Part shown: piece by piece, positions 1-9,092 of the stretch
Layout of the letters: each line of letters starts with the position of its first letter
How positions within the stretch are numbered: position 1 is the stretch's first letter
DNA from: Achromobacter sp. AONIH1
Lineage (GTDB): Bacteria; Pseudomonadota; Gammaproteobacteria; Burkholderiales; Burkholderiaceae_B
Length of the DNA: 64,000 nucleotides
Direction of reading: 5' to 3'
Assembly: GCF_002902905.1 (NCBI RefSeq)
Contig: NZ_CP026124.1
Coordinates: forward strand, 1,922,001-1,986,000
Position numbers and translations under genes: made by a program
The notes under the pieces: model-generated
Databases searched by the model: none
What the model was told of the DNA's origin: nothing
What the model saw: only the letters and a program-made list of their open reading frames with translations

Positions 1-461
1 AGGGCGACGTGCCCGCCGGACTGCCGGCAGACACGGCCGTGCATGCCTGGCGCCAGGATGAAGTGGTGGCGATCGTGCGCGCCGACCATGCGTTGTCGGG
101 CAAGGGCGCCGTGACCCTGCGCGACCTGGCCGCGTCGCCGCTGGTCATGCGCGAACCGGGTTCGGGGGTGCGGCGGCTGGTCGAGCGCGCTTTCGCCGAT
201 GCCGGCCTTACGCCGTCGGTGGGGTTGGAACTGGCGGGCGTGGAAGGGGTGAAGCAGGCGGTGCGCGCCGGATTGGGCGTGGGCTTCGTGTCGGTGATGT
301 CGATGCGGCACGAGGACGGCGCGCTGGCCGCGTTGCGGCTGCTGCCCCGGCCGTTGACCCGCACGCTGAGCATCCTGGTGCCGCACGCGGATGCCGCGGC
401 ACGTGCCGCCGGGCGCTTCCTGGCGATGTGCATGGCGATCGGGCCGGCGGACGGCGCCTAG
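1..461 (+). CDS. LysR-type regulator, C-terminal effector-binding part (5' end outside window)
   Basis: The frame is open from the first bases of the window, so the N-terminal HTH lies upstream and is not visible. The about 150 visible residues look like the second half of a LysR substrate-binding domain: a segment with VAIVRADHALSGKGAVTLRDL, then the typical MREPGSGVRRLVERAF helix start, an ELAGVEGVKQAVRAGLGVGFVS stretch and a closing LxRxLSILVP strand. This pattern is characteristic of CbbR/CysB-like LysR effector domains. The effector is unknown. The next gene is on the opposite strand, so nothing in the window shows its target. Confidence 0.85.
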   Translation, partial: GDVPAGLPADTAVHAWRQDEVVAIVRADHALSGKGAVTLRDLAASPLVMREPGSGVRRLVERAFADAGLTPSVGLELAGVEGVKQAVRAGLGVGFVSVMSMRHEDGALAALRLLPRPLTRTLSILVPHADAAARAAGRFLAMCMAIGPADGA

Positions 462-524
462 GACTGCGCGCCGCGCGCTGCATCAGGGGCCCGGTCCCAG
501 CCGGGCCGCCTGACGGACCTGATT

Positions 525-1727
525 TCAGGCCTGCGGCTTGGCCAGGCGCTGCAGCGCCAGCTGGACCCAATAGGTGCCGCCCAGCGGCAGCAGTTCGTCG
601 TTGAAGTCGTAGCTGCCGTTGTGCAGCATGCACGGCCCCAGTCCGTGGCCGTGGGCGCGATGCTCGCCCATGCCGTTGCCGATCCAGACGTAGCAGCCGG
701 GCAGTTCCTGCAGCATGAAGGCGAAGTCCTCGGCGCCCATGGTGGGCTGGACGTGGTCGTCGACCATGTCCTCGCCGACGATGCCGCGCAGCACCTCGGC
801 GCAGAAGGCGGCTTCGTCGGGATGGTTGATGGTGGGCGGGTAGTTGCGCTGGAACTTGAATTCCACTTCGCAGTCCATCGCCGCGCAGGTGTGGCGGGCG
901 ATCTCTTCCATACGGCGTTCGATCAGATCCAGCACGTCCAGCGTGAAGGTGCGCACCGTGCCGCGCAGCTCGGCGTGGTTGGGCACCACATTGTCGGCGC
1001 TGCCGGCGTGAATCTGGGTGATGCTCAGCACCGCGGCGTCGAGCGGGTTGCGGTTGCGCGTGATGATGGTCTGCAGCGATTGCGCCATCTGCACCGCCGC
1101 CATGACCGGGTCGATGCCCAGGTTGGGCATGCCGGCGTGCGTGCCCTTGCCCTTGATGACGATCGAGAACTCGTTGCTGGACGCCATGATGGGGCCGGGC
1201 GTCAGGCCGAACTTGCCGGGCGGCATGCCGGGCCAGTTGTGCATGCCGAACACGGCTTCCATCGGGAAGCGCGTGAACAGCCCGTCGTCGATCATGCGCT
1301 TGGCGCCGCCGCCGCCTTCCTCGGCCGGCTGGAAGATCACGTAGACCGTGCCGGCGAAATCGCGGTGCTGCGACAGGTAGCGGGCCGCGGCCAGCAGCAT
1401 GGCCGTGTGGCCGTCGTGGCCGCAGGCGTGCATCTTGCCTTCGTGCTGGCTGGCGTGGGCGAAGGTGTTCGCTTCCTGCATGGGCAGCGCGTCCATGTCG
1501 GCGCGCAGGCCGACCGCGCGCTCGCCGGGGAGCTTGCCGCGGATGATGCCGACCACGCCGGTGCCGCCCAGGCCGCGATCGATCTCGATGCCCCATTCCT
1601 CAAGCTTGGCCGCGACGACGTCGGCGGTGCGGAACTCTTCAAAAGCCAGTTCGGGATGCGCGTGGATGTCGCGCCGGATGCCGGCGATATCGTTGTGCCA
1701 GGCGACGATGGGTTCGAGCAGTTTCAT
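525..1727 (-). CDS. M20 family metal-dependent amidohydrolase (hippurate/N-acyl-amino-acid hydrolase type)
   Basis: A 400-residue cytoplasmic M20D peptidase-family enzyme expected to cleave N-acyl amino acids or related amides with two bound divalent metals. Visible hallmarks are RDIHAHPELAFEE near the N terminus, GLRADMDALPMQEA, the metal-binding MHACGHDGHTAML with Cys and His ligands, and FQPAEEGGGGAK with the acidic ligands; a dimerisation insert follows from about residue 180. I chose the ATG giving MKLLEPIVAW because family members start there; a TTG 72 bases upstream stays in frame but would overlap the fadD ribosome site. It is divergent from fadD. The exact substrate (hippurate, acetyl-amino acid, indole-acetyl conjugate) cannot be told. 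Confidence 0.88.
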   Translation of the reverse strand: MKLLEPIVAWHNDIAGIRRDIHAHPELAFEEFRTADVVAAKLEEWGIEIDRGLGGTGVVGIIRGKLPGERAVGLRADMDALPMQEANTFAHASQHEGKMHACGHDGHTAMLLAAARYLSQHRDFAGTVYVIFQPAEEGGGGAKRMIDDGLFTRFPMEAVFGMHNWPGMPPGKFGLTPGPIMASSNEFSIVIKGKGTHAGMPNLGIDPVMAAVQMAQSLQTIITRNRNPLDAAVLSITQIHAGSADNVVPNHAELRGTVRTFTLDVLDLIERRMEEIARHTCAAMDCEVEFKFQRNYPPTINHPDEAAFCAEVLRGIVGEDMVDDHVQPTMGAEDFAFMLQELPGCYVWIGNGMGEHRAHGHGLGPCMLHNGSYDFNDELLPLGGTYWVQLALQRLAKPQA

Positions 1728-1772
1728 GGGGAAAATTCGGGGGACGAAAGGGAACTCAACAAGGGTATCATC

Positions 1773-1787
1773 ATTCGAAAATCGAAT
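1773..1787. promoter_or_regulatory. Perfect inverted repeat in the M20/fadD divergent promoter
   Basis: ATTCGA-AAA-TCGAAT is a perfect 6-bp inverted repeat with a 3-base centre. It ends 17 bases before the fadD start codon and lies between two divergent genes, so it is a candidate operator. The binding protein is unknown; it does not look like the FadR or PsrA sites described in gammaproteobacteria. Confidence 0.35.
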
Positions 1788-1804
1788 TAATGGAGGCAAA
1801 CACT

Positions 1805-3499
1805 ATGGCTCGTCCGTGGCTCGCGCACTATCCGCAAGGTGTTCCCCAAGAGATTTCCACCGAGGGCTATGCCTCGCTGGTCGATTTGCTGGACAGGGCC
1901 TGCCAGCGCCATGCGGCCCGAACCGCCTGCACGGCGATGGGCACCGACATCAGCTACGCCCAGCTCGACGCGCATGCCCGCGCCTTCGCCGCGTGGCTGC
2001 AGTCGTTGAACCTGCCCAAGGGGTCGCGCGTCGCGCTGATGATGCCCAACGTGCCGGCCTACCTGGTGAGCATGCTGGGCGCGCTGCGGGCCGGCCATAT
2101 CGTCGTCAACGTCAATCCGCTGTACACGGCCGAAGAGCTGCAGCGCCAGCTGCTGGACAGCGGCGCCTCGGTCATCGTGATCCTGGAGAACTTCGCGCGC
2201 ACGCTGCAGAACGTGCGCGCTCGCGGCGAGCTCAAGCACATCGTCGTGACCGGTCCCGGCGACCTGCTGGGCGGACTCAAGGCGCCGCTGGTCAACTTCG
2301 TGGCGCGCTATATCAAGAAGATCGTGCCGGCTTGGCAGATCGACGGCGCGCGCATGCTGCCGGCGGTCCTGGCCGACGGCGCGCGGCGGCCGTTCACGCC
2401 TCCGGCGCTGTCGATGGACGACGTGGCCGTGTTGCAATACACCGGCGGCACCACCGGCGTGCCCAAGGGCGCCATGCTGTCGCATCGCAACCTGACCGCC
2501 AATGTGCTGCAGACCGAGGCCGTGGCCCAGCCCGTGATCCACGACCTGGCGGACCGCCAGCTCACCATCCTGAGCGCGCTGCCGCTGTATCACGTGTTCG
2601 CGATGACGGTTTGCGGTCTTTACGGCCTGCATGCGGGCATGCGCAACGTGCTCATCATCAATCCGCGCGACCAGCCTTCGCTGATCAATGCCTGGCGCAA
2701 GGTGCCCATCAATCTGTTCCCCGGCGTCAATACGCTGTTTAACGCGCTGGCGCACAACGAGGACTTCGCCAAGCTGGACTTTTCCGTGCTGCGGCTGACG
2801 CTGGGCGGCGGCATGGCGGTGCAGCAGGCGGTGGCCGAGCGCTGGCTGAAGATCACCGGACGGCCCCTGATCGAAGGCTACGGCCTGTCCGAGACCTCGC
2901 CGGTGGCCACGGTGAATCCCACCGACGCCACCGCCTATTCCGGGTCCATCGGCCTGCCGCTGCCGTCCACCGACGTGGCCATCCTGGACGACGCGGGCAA
3001 CGAGGTGCCGCTGGGCGAGCGCGGCGAGGTCGGCATCCGCGGGCCGCAGGTCATGCTGGGCTACTGGCGCAAGCCGGAAGAGACGCGCCAGTCCATGACG
3101 GCCGACGGCTACTTCCGCACCGGCGACATCGGCATCATGGACGAGCAGGGCTACACGCGCATCGTCGATCGCAAGAAGGACATGATCGCGGTGTCCGGTT
3201 TCAAGGTCTATCCGAACGAAGTCGAGGCTGCCGTGGCCCAGCATCCGGGCGTGCTGGAATGCGCGGCCATCGGCGTGCCGGACGAACACTCGGGCGAGGC
3301 CGTGAAGGTCTTCGTCGTGAAGAAGGATCCGTCGCTGACCGAGGAGCAGGTGCAGCAGTGGTGCAAGGACAAGCTCACGGGCTACAAGCGGCCGCGCTAT
3401 GTGGAGTTCCGCGATGAGCTGCCCAAGAGCAACGTGGGCAAGATCCTGCGCCGCGAGCTGCGGCCCGACGTCGAGGCGGCGGCCAGGCCCGCGGCCTGA
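1805..3499 (+). CDS. fadD: Long-chain-fatty-acid--CoA ligase FadD
   Basis: A 564-residue adenylate-forming enzyme that activates free fatty acids to acyl-CoA at the inner membrane before beta-oxidation. The ATP/AMP loop YTGGTTGVPKGAMLSH lies near residue 212, the GYGLSETSP motif follows near 358, and the C-terminal hinge and lysine region reads YTRIVDRKKDMIAVSGFKVYPNEVE, the fatty-acyl-CoA-synthetase signature. The catalytic C-terminal Lys sits in LPKSNVGKILRREL. The start is set by a GGAGG eight bases before MARPWLAHYPQG; an upstream in-frame ATG overlaps this ribosome site and is less likely. The length fits FadD. It is divergent from the M20 gene and convergent with the following phosphatase with only 13 bases between stops. 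Confidence 0.95.
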   Translation: MARPWLAHYPQGVPQEISTEGYASLVDLLDRACQRHAARTACTAMGTDISYAQLDAHARAFAAWLQSLNLPKGSRVALMMPNVPAYLVSMLGALRAGHIVVNVNPLYTAEELQRQLLDSGASVIVILENFARTLQNVRARGELKHIVVTGPGDLLGGLKAPLVNFVARYIKKIVPAWQIDGARMLPAVLADGARRPFTPPALSMDDVAVLQYTGGTTGVPKGAMLSHRNLTANVLQTEAVAQPVIHDLADRQLTILSALPLYHVFAMTVCGLYGLHAGMRNVLIINPRDQPSLINAWRKVPINLFPGVNTLFNALAHNEDFAKLDFSVLRLTLGGGMAVQQAVAERWLKITGRPLIEGYGLSETSPVATVNPTDATAYSGSIGLPLPSTDVAILDDAGNEVPLGERGEVGIRGPQVMLGYWRKPEETRQSMTADGYFRTGDIGIMDEQGYTRIVDRKKDMIAVSGFKVYPNEVEAAVAQHPGVLECAAIGVPDEHSGEAVKVFVVKKDPSLTEEQVQQWCKDKLTGYKRPRYVEFRDELPKSNVGKILRRELRPDVEAAARPAA

Positions 3500-3512
3500 G
3501 CCGGGCGCAGGT

Positions 3513-4388
3513 TCAGTCTGGCTTGTCCAGGTGCGGGGCGATCATTTCATGCAGGGCCTGGCCGATGGCGGCGTTGCCCGCCACGACCCGGCCGCCGATC
3601 GGCCAGGAGTCGCGCTTGTGCATGTCTGAGCACATGCCGCCGGATTCGCGCACCAGCAGCGTGCCGGCGGCCACATCCCAGGGCGCCAGCCCCATTTCCC
3701 AGTAGCCGTCATAGCGGCCGCAGGCCGTCCAGGCCAGGTCCAGCGCGGCCGCGCCCATGCGGCGCACGCCGCGCGCGCGATTGATGGCGTCATGCAGCAT
3801 GGGCATGTATTGCCCGGCGAAGGAAAAGTCGCGGAAAGGGAAGCCGGTGGCCAGCACCGCGTCATCCAGCGTCTGCGTGCGCGAGCACGAGATGCGCCGG
3901 CCGTTGAGCCATGCACCCAGGCCGTAGACGGCGGTGAACAGTTCTTCGCGGCAGGGGTCGTAGACCACGCCAACCACCGGCGCGTCCTCGGCCAGCGGCT
4001 GGCCGGCAGACACCGATGCGCCGGCGTGCGCGATCAATGCGATGGAAACTGCGTAGTGGGGGATGTCATGCAGGAAATTGGTGGTGCCATCCAGCGGGTC
4101 GATGTACCAGGTGGCGCTGCCTTGGGCCTGTCCGCCGGTTTCCTCGGCCACGATGCCGAATTGCGGCGTGCGCGCGCGCAGCTCCTGGATAATGGCGGCT
4201 TCGGCTTCGCGGTCCGCCTGTGACACCAGATCGTTGCGCGCCTTGCGATCGATCACGAGATCGGCGCGGTGATGCGCGTAGGATTGCAGGATGGCGGCGC
4301 CGGCGTGCGCGGCGGTGACCGCCGCGTCGATCGTGGCGCACAGGTCTATGGGCGAACCCATCGAGCGGGGCTGATCGTAGGTATCCAT
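3513..4388 (-). CDS. Inositol monophosphatase family protein (SuhB/CysQ-like)
   Basis: A 291-residue lithium-sensitive, Mg-dependent phosphomonoesterase of the IMPase fold. The metal-binding motifs are present: VAEETGG (Glu pair), YIDPLDGTTNF (Asp-Pro-Leu-Asp-Gly-Thr) and, near the C terminus, WDVAAGTLLVRESGG. Family members hydrolyse inositol-1-phosphate, PAP or related phosphates, and SuhB also joins rRNA antitermination complexes. The C terminus is of SuhB length, but the sequence alone does not tell SuhB from a paralogue. It is divergent from mnmC and convergent with fadD. A start nine codons further in (MGSPIDLCA) is possible because no strong ribosome site precedes either start. Confidence 0.85.
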   Translation of the reverse strand: MDTYDQPRSMGSPIDLCATIDAAVTAAHAGAAILQSYAHHRADLVIDRKARNDLVSQADREAEAAIIQELRARTPQFGIVAEETGGQAQGSATWYIDPLDGTTNFLHDIPHYAVSIALIAHAGASVSAGQPLAEDAPVVGVVYDPCREELFTAVYGLGAWLNGRRISCSRTQTLDDAVLATGFPFRDFSFAGQYMPMLHDAINRARGVRRMGAAALDLAWTACGRYDGYWEMGLAPWDVAAGTLLVRESGGMCSDMHKRDSWPIGGRVVAGNAAIGQALHEMIAPHLDKPD

Positions 4389-4555
4389 GCGGCCAGTTTA
4401 CGCCCCGCATGCGTCAGCCTTGTTGCGTCCGGCCCCAAAACCGCGCCGCGCGTGGCGCGCATCCAACGTCTGCGCCGCGTGGCCGGGCCGCGCGGGGCCG
4501 TCGCGCCGTCCGATAATTCGCGTCATTCCCGAATCTGCTTGAATCCTGGTCCCTC

Positions 4556-6436
4556 ATGTCTTCGTCCTATGTTCCCCTGGCGCCGGCGACGGTTGCCCTC
4601 GATGCCGAAGGCCGGCTCTACAGTCCGGCCTATGGCGACGTCTACCATTCGCCGGCGGGGGCGCTGGGCCAGGCCGAGCATGTATTCCTGCGGGGCAATG
4701 GCCTGCCGGAACGCTGGCGCGGCAGGGATGCCTTCACGGTCTGCGAGACCGGGTTCGGGCTGGGCCTGAATTTCCTGGCGCTGTGGCGGGCATGGCGCGA
4801 CGACCCGGCGCGCAGCGCGGCGCTGCACGTGCTGGCGGTCGAAGGCCATCCCTTCGCTCCGGCGGATCTGGCCGCGCTGTTGGCGCGCCACGCGCCCGGG
4901 CCGCTGGCCGGCCTGGCGCGCGAGCTGGCGGCCCAATGGCCGCTGCCGCTGCCTGGCTTGCATCGGCTCGAATTCGACGGCGGGGCCGTCACGCTGACCT
5001 TGGCCTTTGGCGAGGCGCAAACGGTGGCGCCGCGTTTGGACGCCTGCGTGGATGCGTATTTCCTGGATGGTTTTGCGCCCGGGCGCAACCCGCGCATGTG
5101 GGAACCGGCGCTGCTGCGCGAACTGGCCGCCATGGCAGCGCCGGGCGCGACCCTGGCCACCTGGGCCTGCACCGGCGAGCTGCGTCGGGCATTGTCCGAA
5201 TCCGGTTTCGACGCGCGCCGTGAAACCGGCTATGGCGGCAAGTGGCACATGACGGTCGCCACCGCCAGGGCAGAGGGCGCGCGGGCCGCGCAGGCGCGCG
5301 CCCGCATCCGGCCGCGCGGCCACGCCGTCGTGGTGGGCGCAGGCCTGGCCGGCGCCGGCATCGCGCAGGGGTTGGCGCTACGCGGTTGGCGCGTGACCGT
5401 GCTGGACGCCGCTCGTGCCGGTGGCGTGGCAGCGCATGCCGGTCACATGGCGGCGGCGCTGACGCCGGTGGTGGCGCGTGACGACAATGCGCGCGCCCGG
5501 CTGTCGCGCGCGGGCAGCGCGCGGGCGCTGGCGCGTTGGCGCGACTTGCCCGAGGGCGCCGCACCGCGCGTCTGCGGCACGGTGCAATTGGAGCGCGACG
5601 AAGGGCGCGCGGCGGCGCTGGCGGGCACCTTGGAAACGTTGGCGTTTCCCGCCGAGTGGGTGCGGCAGGTTGATCGCGATGAAGCCGGCGCGCTGGCCGG
5701 CATGCCGGTGGCGCGCGGCGGCGCGTATTTCGCGCAGGGCATGCTGATGCAGCCGGGCCGCCTGATCGAAACCCTGCTGGCCTTGCCCGGCGTGACGGTG
5801 CTGCCGGCGCAGGTCGCGCGCGTCCATCAGGATGGCGGGCAATGGCAGGCGCTGGACGCGGCGGGCCGGGAACTGGCGCGCGCGGACACGATGATCCTGG
5901 CCAACGCGGCCGGCGCCCGCGGTGTGTTGGACGCCAGCGGACTGCTGGAGCCCTGGCTGCCGCGCGTGGCGCAGATGCACGCGCTGGCCGGCGAGGTCAC
6001 GCTGCTGCCCGCCGCGGCGCTGGAGGGCGGACCGCGTTGCATCATTGGCGGCGAGGGCTATCTGTTGCCCGATACCGGCGAGGGCTGCGTGGCCGGCAGC
6101 ACCTATGTCCATGGCGCGGAACAGGCGCTGATCAGCGCAGAGGGGCAGCAGGTCACGTTGGGCAAGGCCGCCGGCTTGCTGGGCGCCGTCGGTCCGGCCT
6201 GGAATGCGCTGACGCCCGGCAGCCTGCCCGGTTGGGCGGGGTGGCGGGCGGTTCTGCCCGGCCGCCTGCCCGCCGTGGGGGAATTGGCCCATGCCCCGGG
6301 ACTATGGATGGCCGCGGGCTATGCCTCGCGCGGCCTGTCCTGGTCCGCGCTCATGGGAGACCTGATCGGCGCCCGCCTGATGGGCGAACCTTCGCCGCTG
6401 GAGCGGGATCTGGCCGGATTGGTGACGCCTCGATGA
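4556..6436 (+). CDS. mnmC: Bifunctional tRNA mnm5s2U34 methyltransferase / FAD-dependent cmnm5s2U oxidoreductase MnmC
   Basis: A 626-residue fusion enzyme that finishes the wobble-uridine modification of tRNA: the C-terminal oxidoreductase removes the carboxymethyl group from cmnm5s2U and the N-terminal methyltransferase adds a methyl group from SAM. The N-terminal domain shows [18 protein letters not shown] (SAM loop) and [15 protein letters not shown], a near-invariant MnmC motif. The C-terminal domain starts near residue 255 with the dinucleotide fold [21 protein letters not shown] and ends with [20 protein letters not shown]. Both halves look intact and the length is as expected. It probably ends its own transcript; a structured gap follows. 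Confidence 0.95.
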   Translation: MSSSYVPLAPATVALDAEGRLYSPAYGDVYHSPAGALGQAEHVFLRGNGLPERWRGRDAFTVCETGFGLGLNFLALWRAWRDDPARSAALHVLAVEGHPFAPADLAALLARHAPGPLAGLARELAAQWPLPLPGLHRLEFDGGAVTLTLAFGEAQTVAPRLDACVDAYFLDGFAPGRNPRMWEPALLRELAAMAAPGATLATWACTGELRRALSESGFDARRETGYGGKWHMTVATARAEGARAAQARARIRPRGHAVVVGAGLAGAGIAQGLALRGWRVTVLDAARAGGVAAHAGHMAAALTPVVARDDNARARLSRAGSARALARWRDLPEGAAPRVCGTVQLERDEGRAAALAGTLETLAFPAEWVRQVDRDEAGALAGMPVARGGAYFAQGMLMQPGRLIETLLALPGVTVLPAQVARVHQDGGQWQALDAAGRELARADTMILANAAGARGVLDASGLLEPWLPRVAQMHALAGEVTLLPAAALEGGPRCIIGGEGYLLPDTGEGCVAGSTYVHGAEQALISAEGQQVTLGKAAGLLGAVGPAWNALTPGSLPGWAGWRAVLPGRLPAVGELAHAPGLWMAAGYASRGLSWSALMGDLIGARLMGEPSPLERDLAGLVTPR

Positions 6437-6467
6437 AGGGCGATGCAAAAGAGGGGTAATTCCTATT

Positions 6468-6496
6468 GTGACAGGCCGTTATTGACGGCCAGTCAC
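6468..6496 (+). other. Strong hairpin just downstream of mnmC
   Basis: GTGAC-A-GGCCGT, a five-base loop, then ACGGCC-A-GTCAC: eleven base pairs with a single A/A mismatch. There is no T-run after it, so it is not a classical intrinsic terminator. It could stabilise the mnmC 3' end or belong to a small RNA. Confidence 0.4.
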
Positions 6497-6574
6497 GAAA
6501 ATTGCGTGGATTTGCCGCAAGATGGGCCCGGTTTCATAGGGCGTGGCAGCGTTTGCGAGGTGCCCGGACGTGCC

Positions 6575-6614
6575 GGGCCGGGGACCGATGTCAGGCTTTT
6601 ACGGCCCTTTTTTT
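6575..6614 (+). terminator. Probable intrinsic terminator between mnmC and the GH31 gene
   Basis: GGGCCG and CGGCCC (6575-6580 and 6602-6607) form a stem with a 21-base loop, directly followed by seven Ts. A second smaller stem (GCCCGG/CCGGGC) lies just before it. It would end mnmC transcription about 170 bases after the stop codon, which leaves room for a short RNA in between. Confidence 0.5.
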
Positions 6615-6665
6615 GTATGAATTGGTCGCCCAAAAGAGGGACCGAGTTTATTTCAAAGCCCAAAT

Positions 6666-6690
6666 CCGTCAAAATAACGACTTTTGATGG
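6666..6690. promoter_or_regulatory. Inverted repeat upstream of the GH31 gene
   Basis: CCGTCAAAA and TTTTGATGG are complementary over nine positions (one G-T pair) around a seven-base centre in an AT-rich stretch, 28 bases before the GH31 start. It is a candidate operator or leader hairpin; no known factor is assigned. Confidence 0.35.
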
Positions 6691-6717
6691 TTTTTGGCTT
6701 AAGCCGGGGGATGCTCT

Positions 6718-8943
6718 GTGCCGCCCAAGTTCGACTTTGCCCATACTACCCAGCTCGATACCATCGAGCTGTTGACGTCTCGCCCCAGTCGCATCGATTT
6801 CGACGCGGGCGATGGGTTGCATCTGGTAGTCGAGGCGCATGCGCCTGGAGTTTTCCGCCTGCGCTTCGGCGAGGCGAGTCTGCTCAATGATGACAAGCCG
6901 GGCGCGCGTGCGCGCGCCGTCGCGGAAATGCTGCTCGCGCGCCAGGAGGCCGTGGGCGAGTCCACGATCAGTCCGCGCGACGACGGCGACGGCTGGCGTA
7001 TCGCGCAAGGAGACGTGACACTCGAGGTCCGCTCCAATCCGGTGCGCGTGGCGCTGTACCGCGGCGAGACCAAGGTCTTCGAGTCCGAGGTGTCCGCGCA
7101 TACGCCCGCATTCGGCCACAATGCGCTGGATGACACCGAGGCGGCCGCCTGGACCGCCGGTTTCACGCTGGGCGCCAACGAGCGCGTCTACGGCCTGGGC
7201 GAAACCCCGGGCGACCTGAACCGGCGCGAAGAATCCGTCGTGTCCGACGATCCCGAGCACCGCGCGCTGCCCCTGGCCTGGAGCCCGCAAGGCTGGGGCG
7301 TCTATGTGAACACCATGCGCCGCGTCGAGCACGCGGTGGGCGCCGCGCCGGCGGAGTCGGCCTATGTGCTGACCGTCGACGACGCCGTGCTGGACCTGTT
7401 CCTGTTCGCCGGCGAGCCGGGCGAGATCCTGAACCAGTACACCGCGCTGACCGGCCGCGCCGGCCAGCCCGTGCTCTGGGCGATGGGCGCCTGGCTGCAG
7501 CAGGCCAGCGGCGAGATGCCCACGCAGACGGTGGCCTTGCTGGCGCGCATGCGCGAGAACCAGATTCCGGTCGACGCCGTGACGCTGGCCCAGCCGGCGG
7601 CCTGGGGCTTCCTGTCCGACAAGACCGTGTTCGAATGGGACGCCCAGCGCTTCCCGGATGCCAAGCAGATGCTGGCCCTGTTCCACAAGCACAACGTGCA
7701 TGTGGCGGCCTCCGGCTTTCCGGGCGTGCTCAAGAGCAGCCCGCTGTTCGAGGAACTGGAAGACCGGGGCTGGCTGCTGTCGAAGGACGACGGCTCGGCG
7801 CAGGTGTTCGACGGTATTCCCGCGACGTCCGGCCAGCCTTACGGCCTGCTGGACCTGACCTACCGCGACATCTATAACCTCTGGGTCGAACGTCATCGCC
7901 AGCTGATCGAGGACGGGCTCGACGCGCCCGCCTGCGACGCGCAGATCGCCATTCCCGACGGCGTGAATGCGCGCAACGGCGAGACCGGCGCGGCGCTGCG
8001 CAGCATGTATCCCCTGCTGGTGCGGCGCGCGCTGTTCGATGCCGTGGCCGGCCTGAAGGTGCCGCCCGAGGGCGTGGTGCCCAGTTCCGATCTGTTCCCC
8101 GCGGCGCAGCGCCTGCCCTGGCAGACGGGCCCGCAGGCTGAAAACAGCTGGGACGGCCTGCGCCACACGTTGCGCACCGCCTTGTCGATCGGCGCCAGCG
8201 GCGTGCCCGTGCAGGTGCACGGCATCGGTTCGGCCTCGCGCGATCTGGCGGGCATGACGCCCGAGCTGTACCTGCGCTGGCTGGCCATGGGTGTGTTCTC
8301 CGCGAACTTCTCGTTCCAGGGCGTGAACGGCCTGATGCCCTGGGATTTCGGCGACGAGGTCCTGGCGCATGTCCGCACCTGGATGCAGTGGCGTTATCGC
8401 CTGGTGCCCTATGTGCTGGGCGCGATCGAGGATTCCGCGCGCACGGGCCTGCCGGTGCAGCGCTCGATGGCGCTGTCCTTCCCCAACGACGAGCATGCCC
8501 ACGATTGGGATCTGCAATACCTGCTGGGCCCGGCCCTGCTGGTGGCGCCGATCACCGAGCCCGGCAAGAGCGTGCGGGTGTACCTGCCCAAGGGCGACGC
8601 CTGGTGGGACCTGAACACGGGCCATCGCTACGAAGGCGGCACCACCTGGACGCTGGAGTGCGAACTGGGCCAGTTCCCGGTGTTCGGCCGCGAAGGCCAC
8701 ATGCTCTGTCTCGGCCCCGCCGCCCAGCATACGGGCGAGTTCAACTCGGCCCGCATCCTGGACGAGGTCTGGATGTTCGGCATGCCGGTGCACAACCCCG
8801 TTGTCATGCGCAACAAGATCCGTGTCATGCAGATGCAGGGCTCGAGCTACATCAAGGGCCTGGAAGGCTTGCGCATCTCGCCGTCCGAGGGGCTGGAGGT
8901 CAAGCGCCGCGGCGCCGAGGTCCGTATCTCGCGGGCGCGCTGA
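6718..8943 (+). CDS. Glycoside hydrolase family 31 protein, apparently with degenerate active site
   Basis: A 741-residue GH31-type protein (alpha-glucosidase / alpha-xylosidase / sulfoquinovosidase clan). The N-terminal beta domain, the YGLGE motif near residue 158, the barrel and the C-terminal FPNDE...LLGPALLVAPITEPG segment are all recognisable. Compared by eye with E. coli YicI, the nucleophile Asp appears kept (CDAQIAIPD, about residue 407), but the acid/base region YicI HWGGD reads PWQTG here (about 468-471), FARS reads VPSS, and HDIGG reads HGIGS. This suggests loss or change of catalysis. The GTG start is forced by an upstream in-frame stop and is preceded by GGGGGA. No signal peptide is seen. 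A solo gene, upstream of metNIQ. Confidence 0.8.
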   Translation: MPPKFDFAHTTQLDTIELLTSRPSRIDFDAGDGLHLVVEAHAPGVFRLRFGEASLLNDDKPGARARAVAEMLLARQEAVGESTISPRDDGDGWRIAQGDVTLEVRSNPVRVALYRGETKVFESEVSAHTPAFGHNALDDTEAAAWTAGFTLGANERVYGLGETPGDLNRREESVVSDDPEHRALPLAWSPQGWGVYVNTMRRVEHAVGAAPAESAYVLTVDDAVLDLFLFAGEPGEILNQYTALTGRAGQPVLWAMGAWLQQASGEMPTQTVALLARMRENQIPVDAVTLAQPAAWGFLSDKTVFEWDAQRFPDAKQMLALFHKHNVHVAASGFPGVLKSSPLFEELEDRGWLLSKDDGSAQVFDGIPATSGQPYGLLDLTYRDIYNLWVERHRQLIEDGLDAPACDAQIAIPDGVNARNGETGAALRSMYPLLVRRALFDAVAGLKVPPEGVVPSSDLFPAAQRLPWQTGPQAENSWDGLRHTLRTALSIGASGVPVQVHGIGSASRDLAGMTPELYLRWLAMGVFSANFSFQGVNGLMPWDFGDEVLAHVRTWMQWRYRLVPYVLGAIEDSARTGLPVQRSMALSFPNDEHAHDWDLQYLLGPALLVAPITEPGKSVRVYLPKGDAWWDLNTGHRYEGGTTWTLECELGQFPVFGREGHMLCLGPAAQHTGEFNSARILDEVWMFGMPVHNPVVMRNKIRVMQMQGSSYIKGLEGLRISPSEGLEVKRRGAEVRISRAR

Positions 8944-9010
8944 GCGACAGGGGCTGCGGCCGGACAGGTCGGCGCCCCCGGTTTTCCGCGCAACGCAAGC
9001 CGCGCTGAAC

Positions 9011-9050
9011 AAGGGCAGTCAGGAAGGCTTTCCTTCCCGACTGCCCTTTG
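9011..9050 (+). terminator. Intrinsic-type hairpin after the GH31 gene
   Basis: AAGGGCAGTC (9011-9020) pairs with GACTGCCCTT (9039-9048), and the inner GGAAGG/CCTTCC extends the stem. It separates the GH31 gene from the metNIQ promoter. The T-run is short. Confidence 0.6.
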
Positions 9051-9092
9051 CCCTTGATGCGCGGACGTCGCGCTCATGTTTGCTAGCGCTGC

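Noticed and set aside
6493..9012. A long minus-strand frame opposite the GH31 gene
   Set aside because: His/Gln/Arg-rich shadow translation of a real gene, with no motif.
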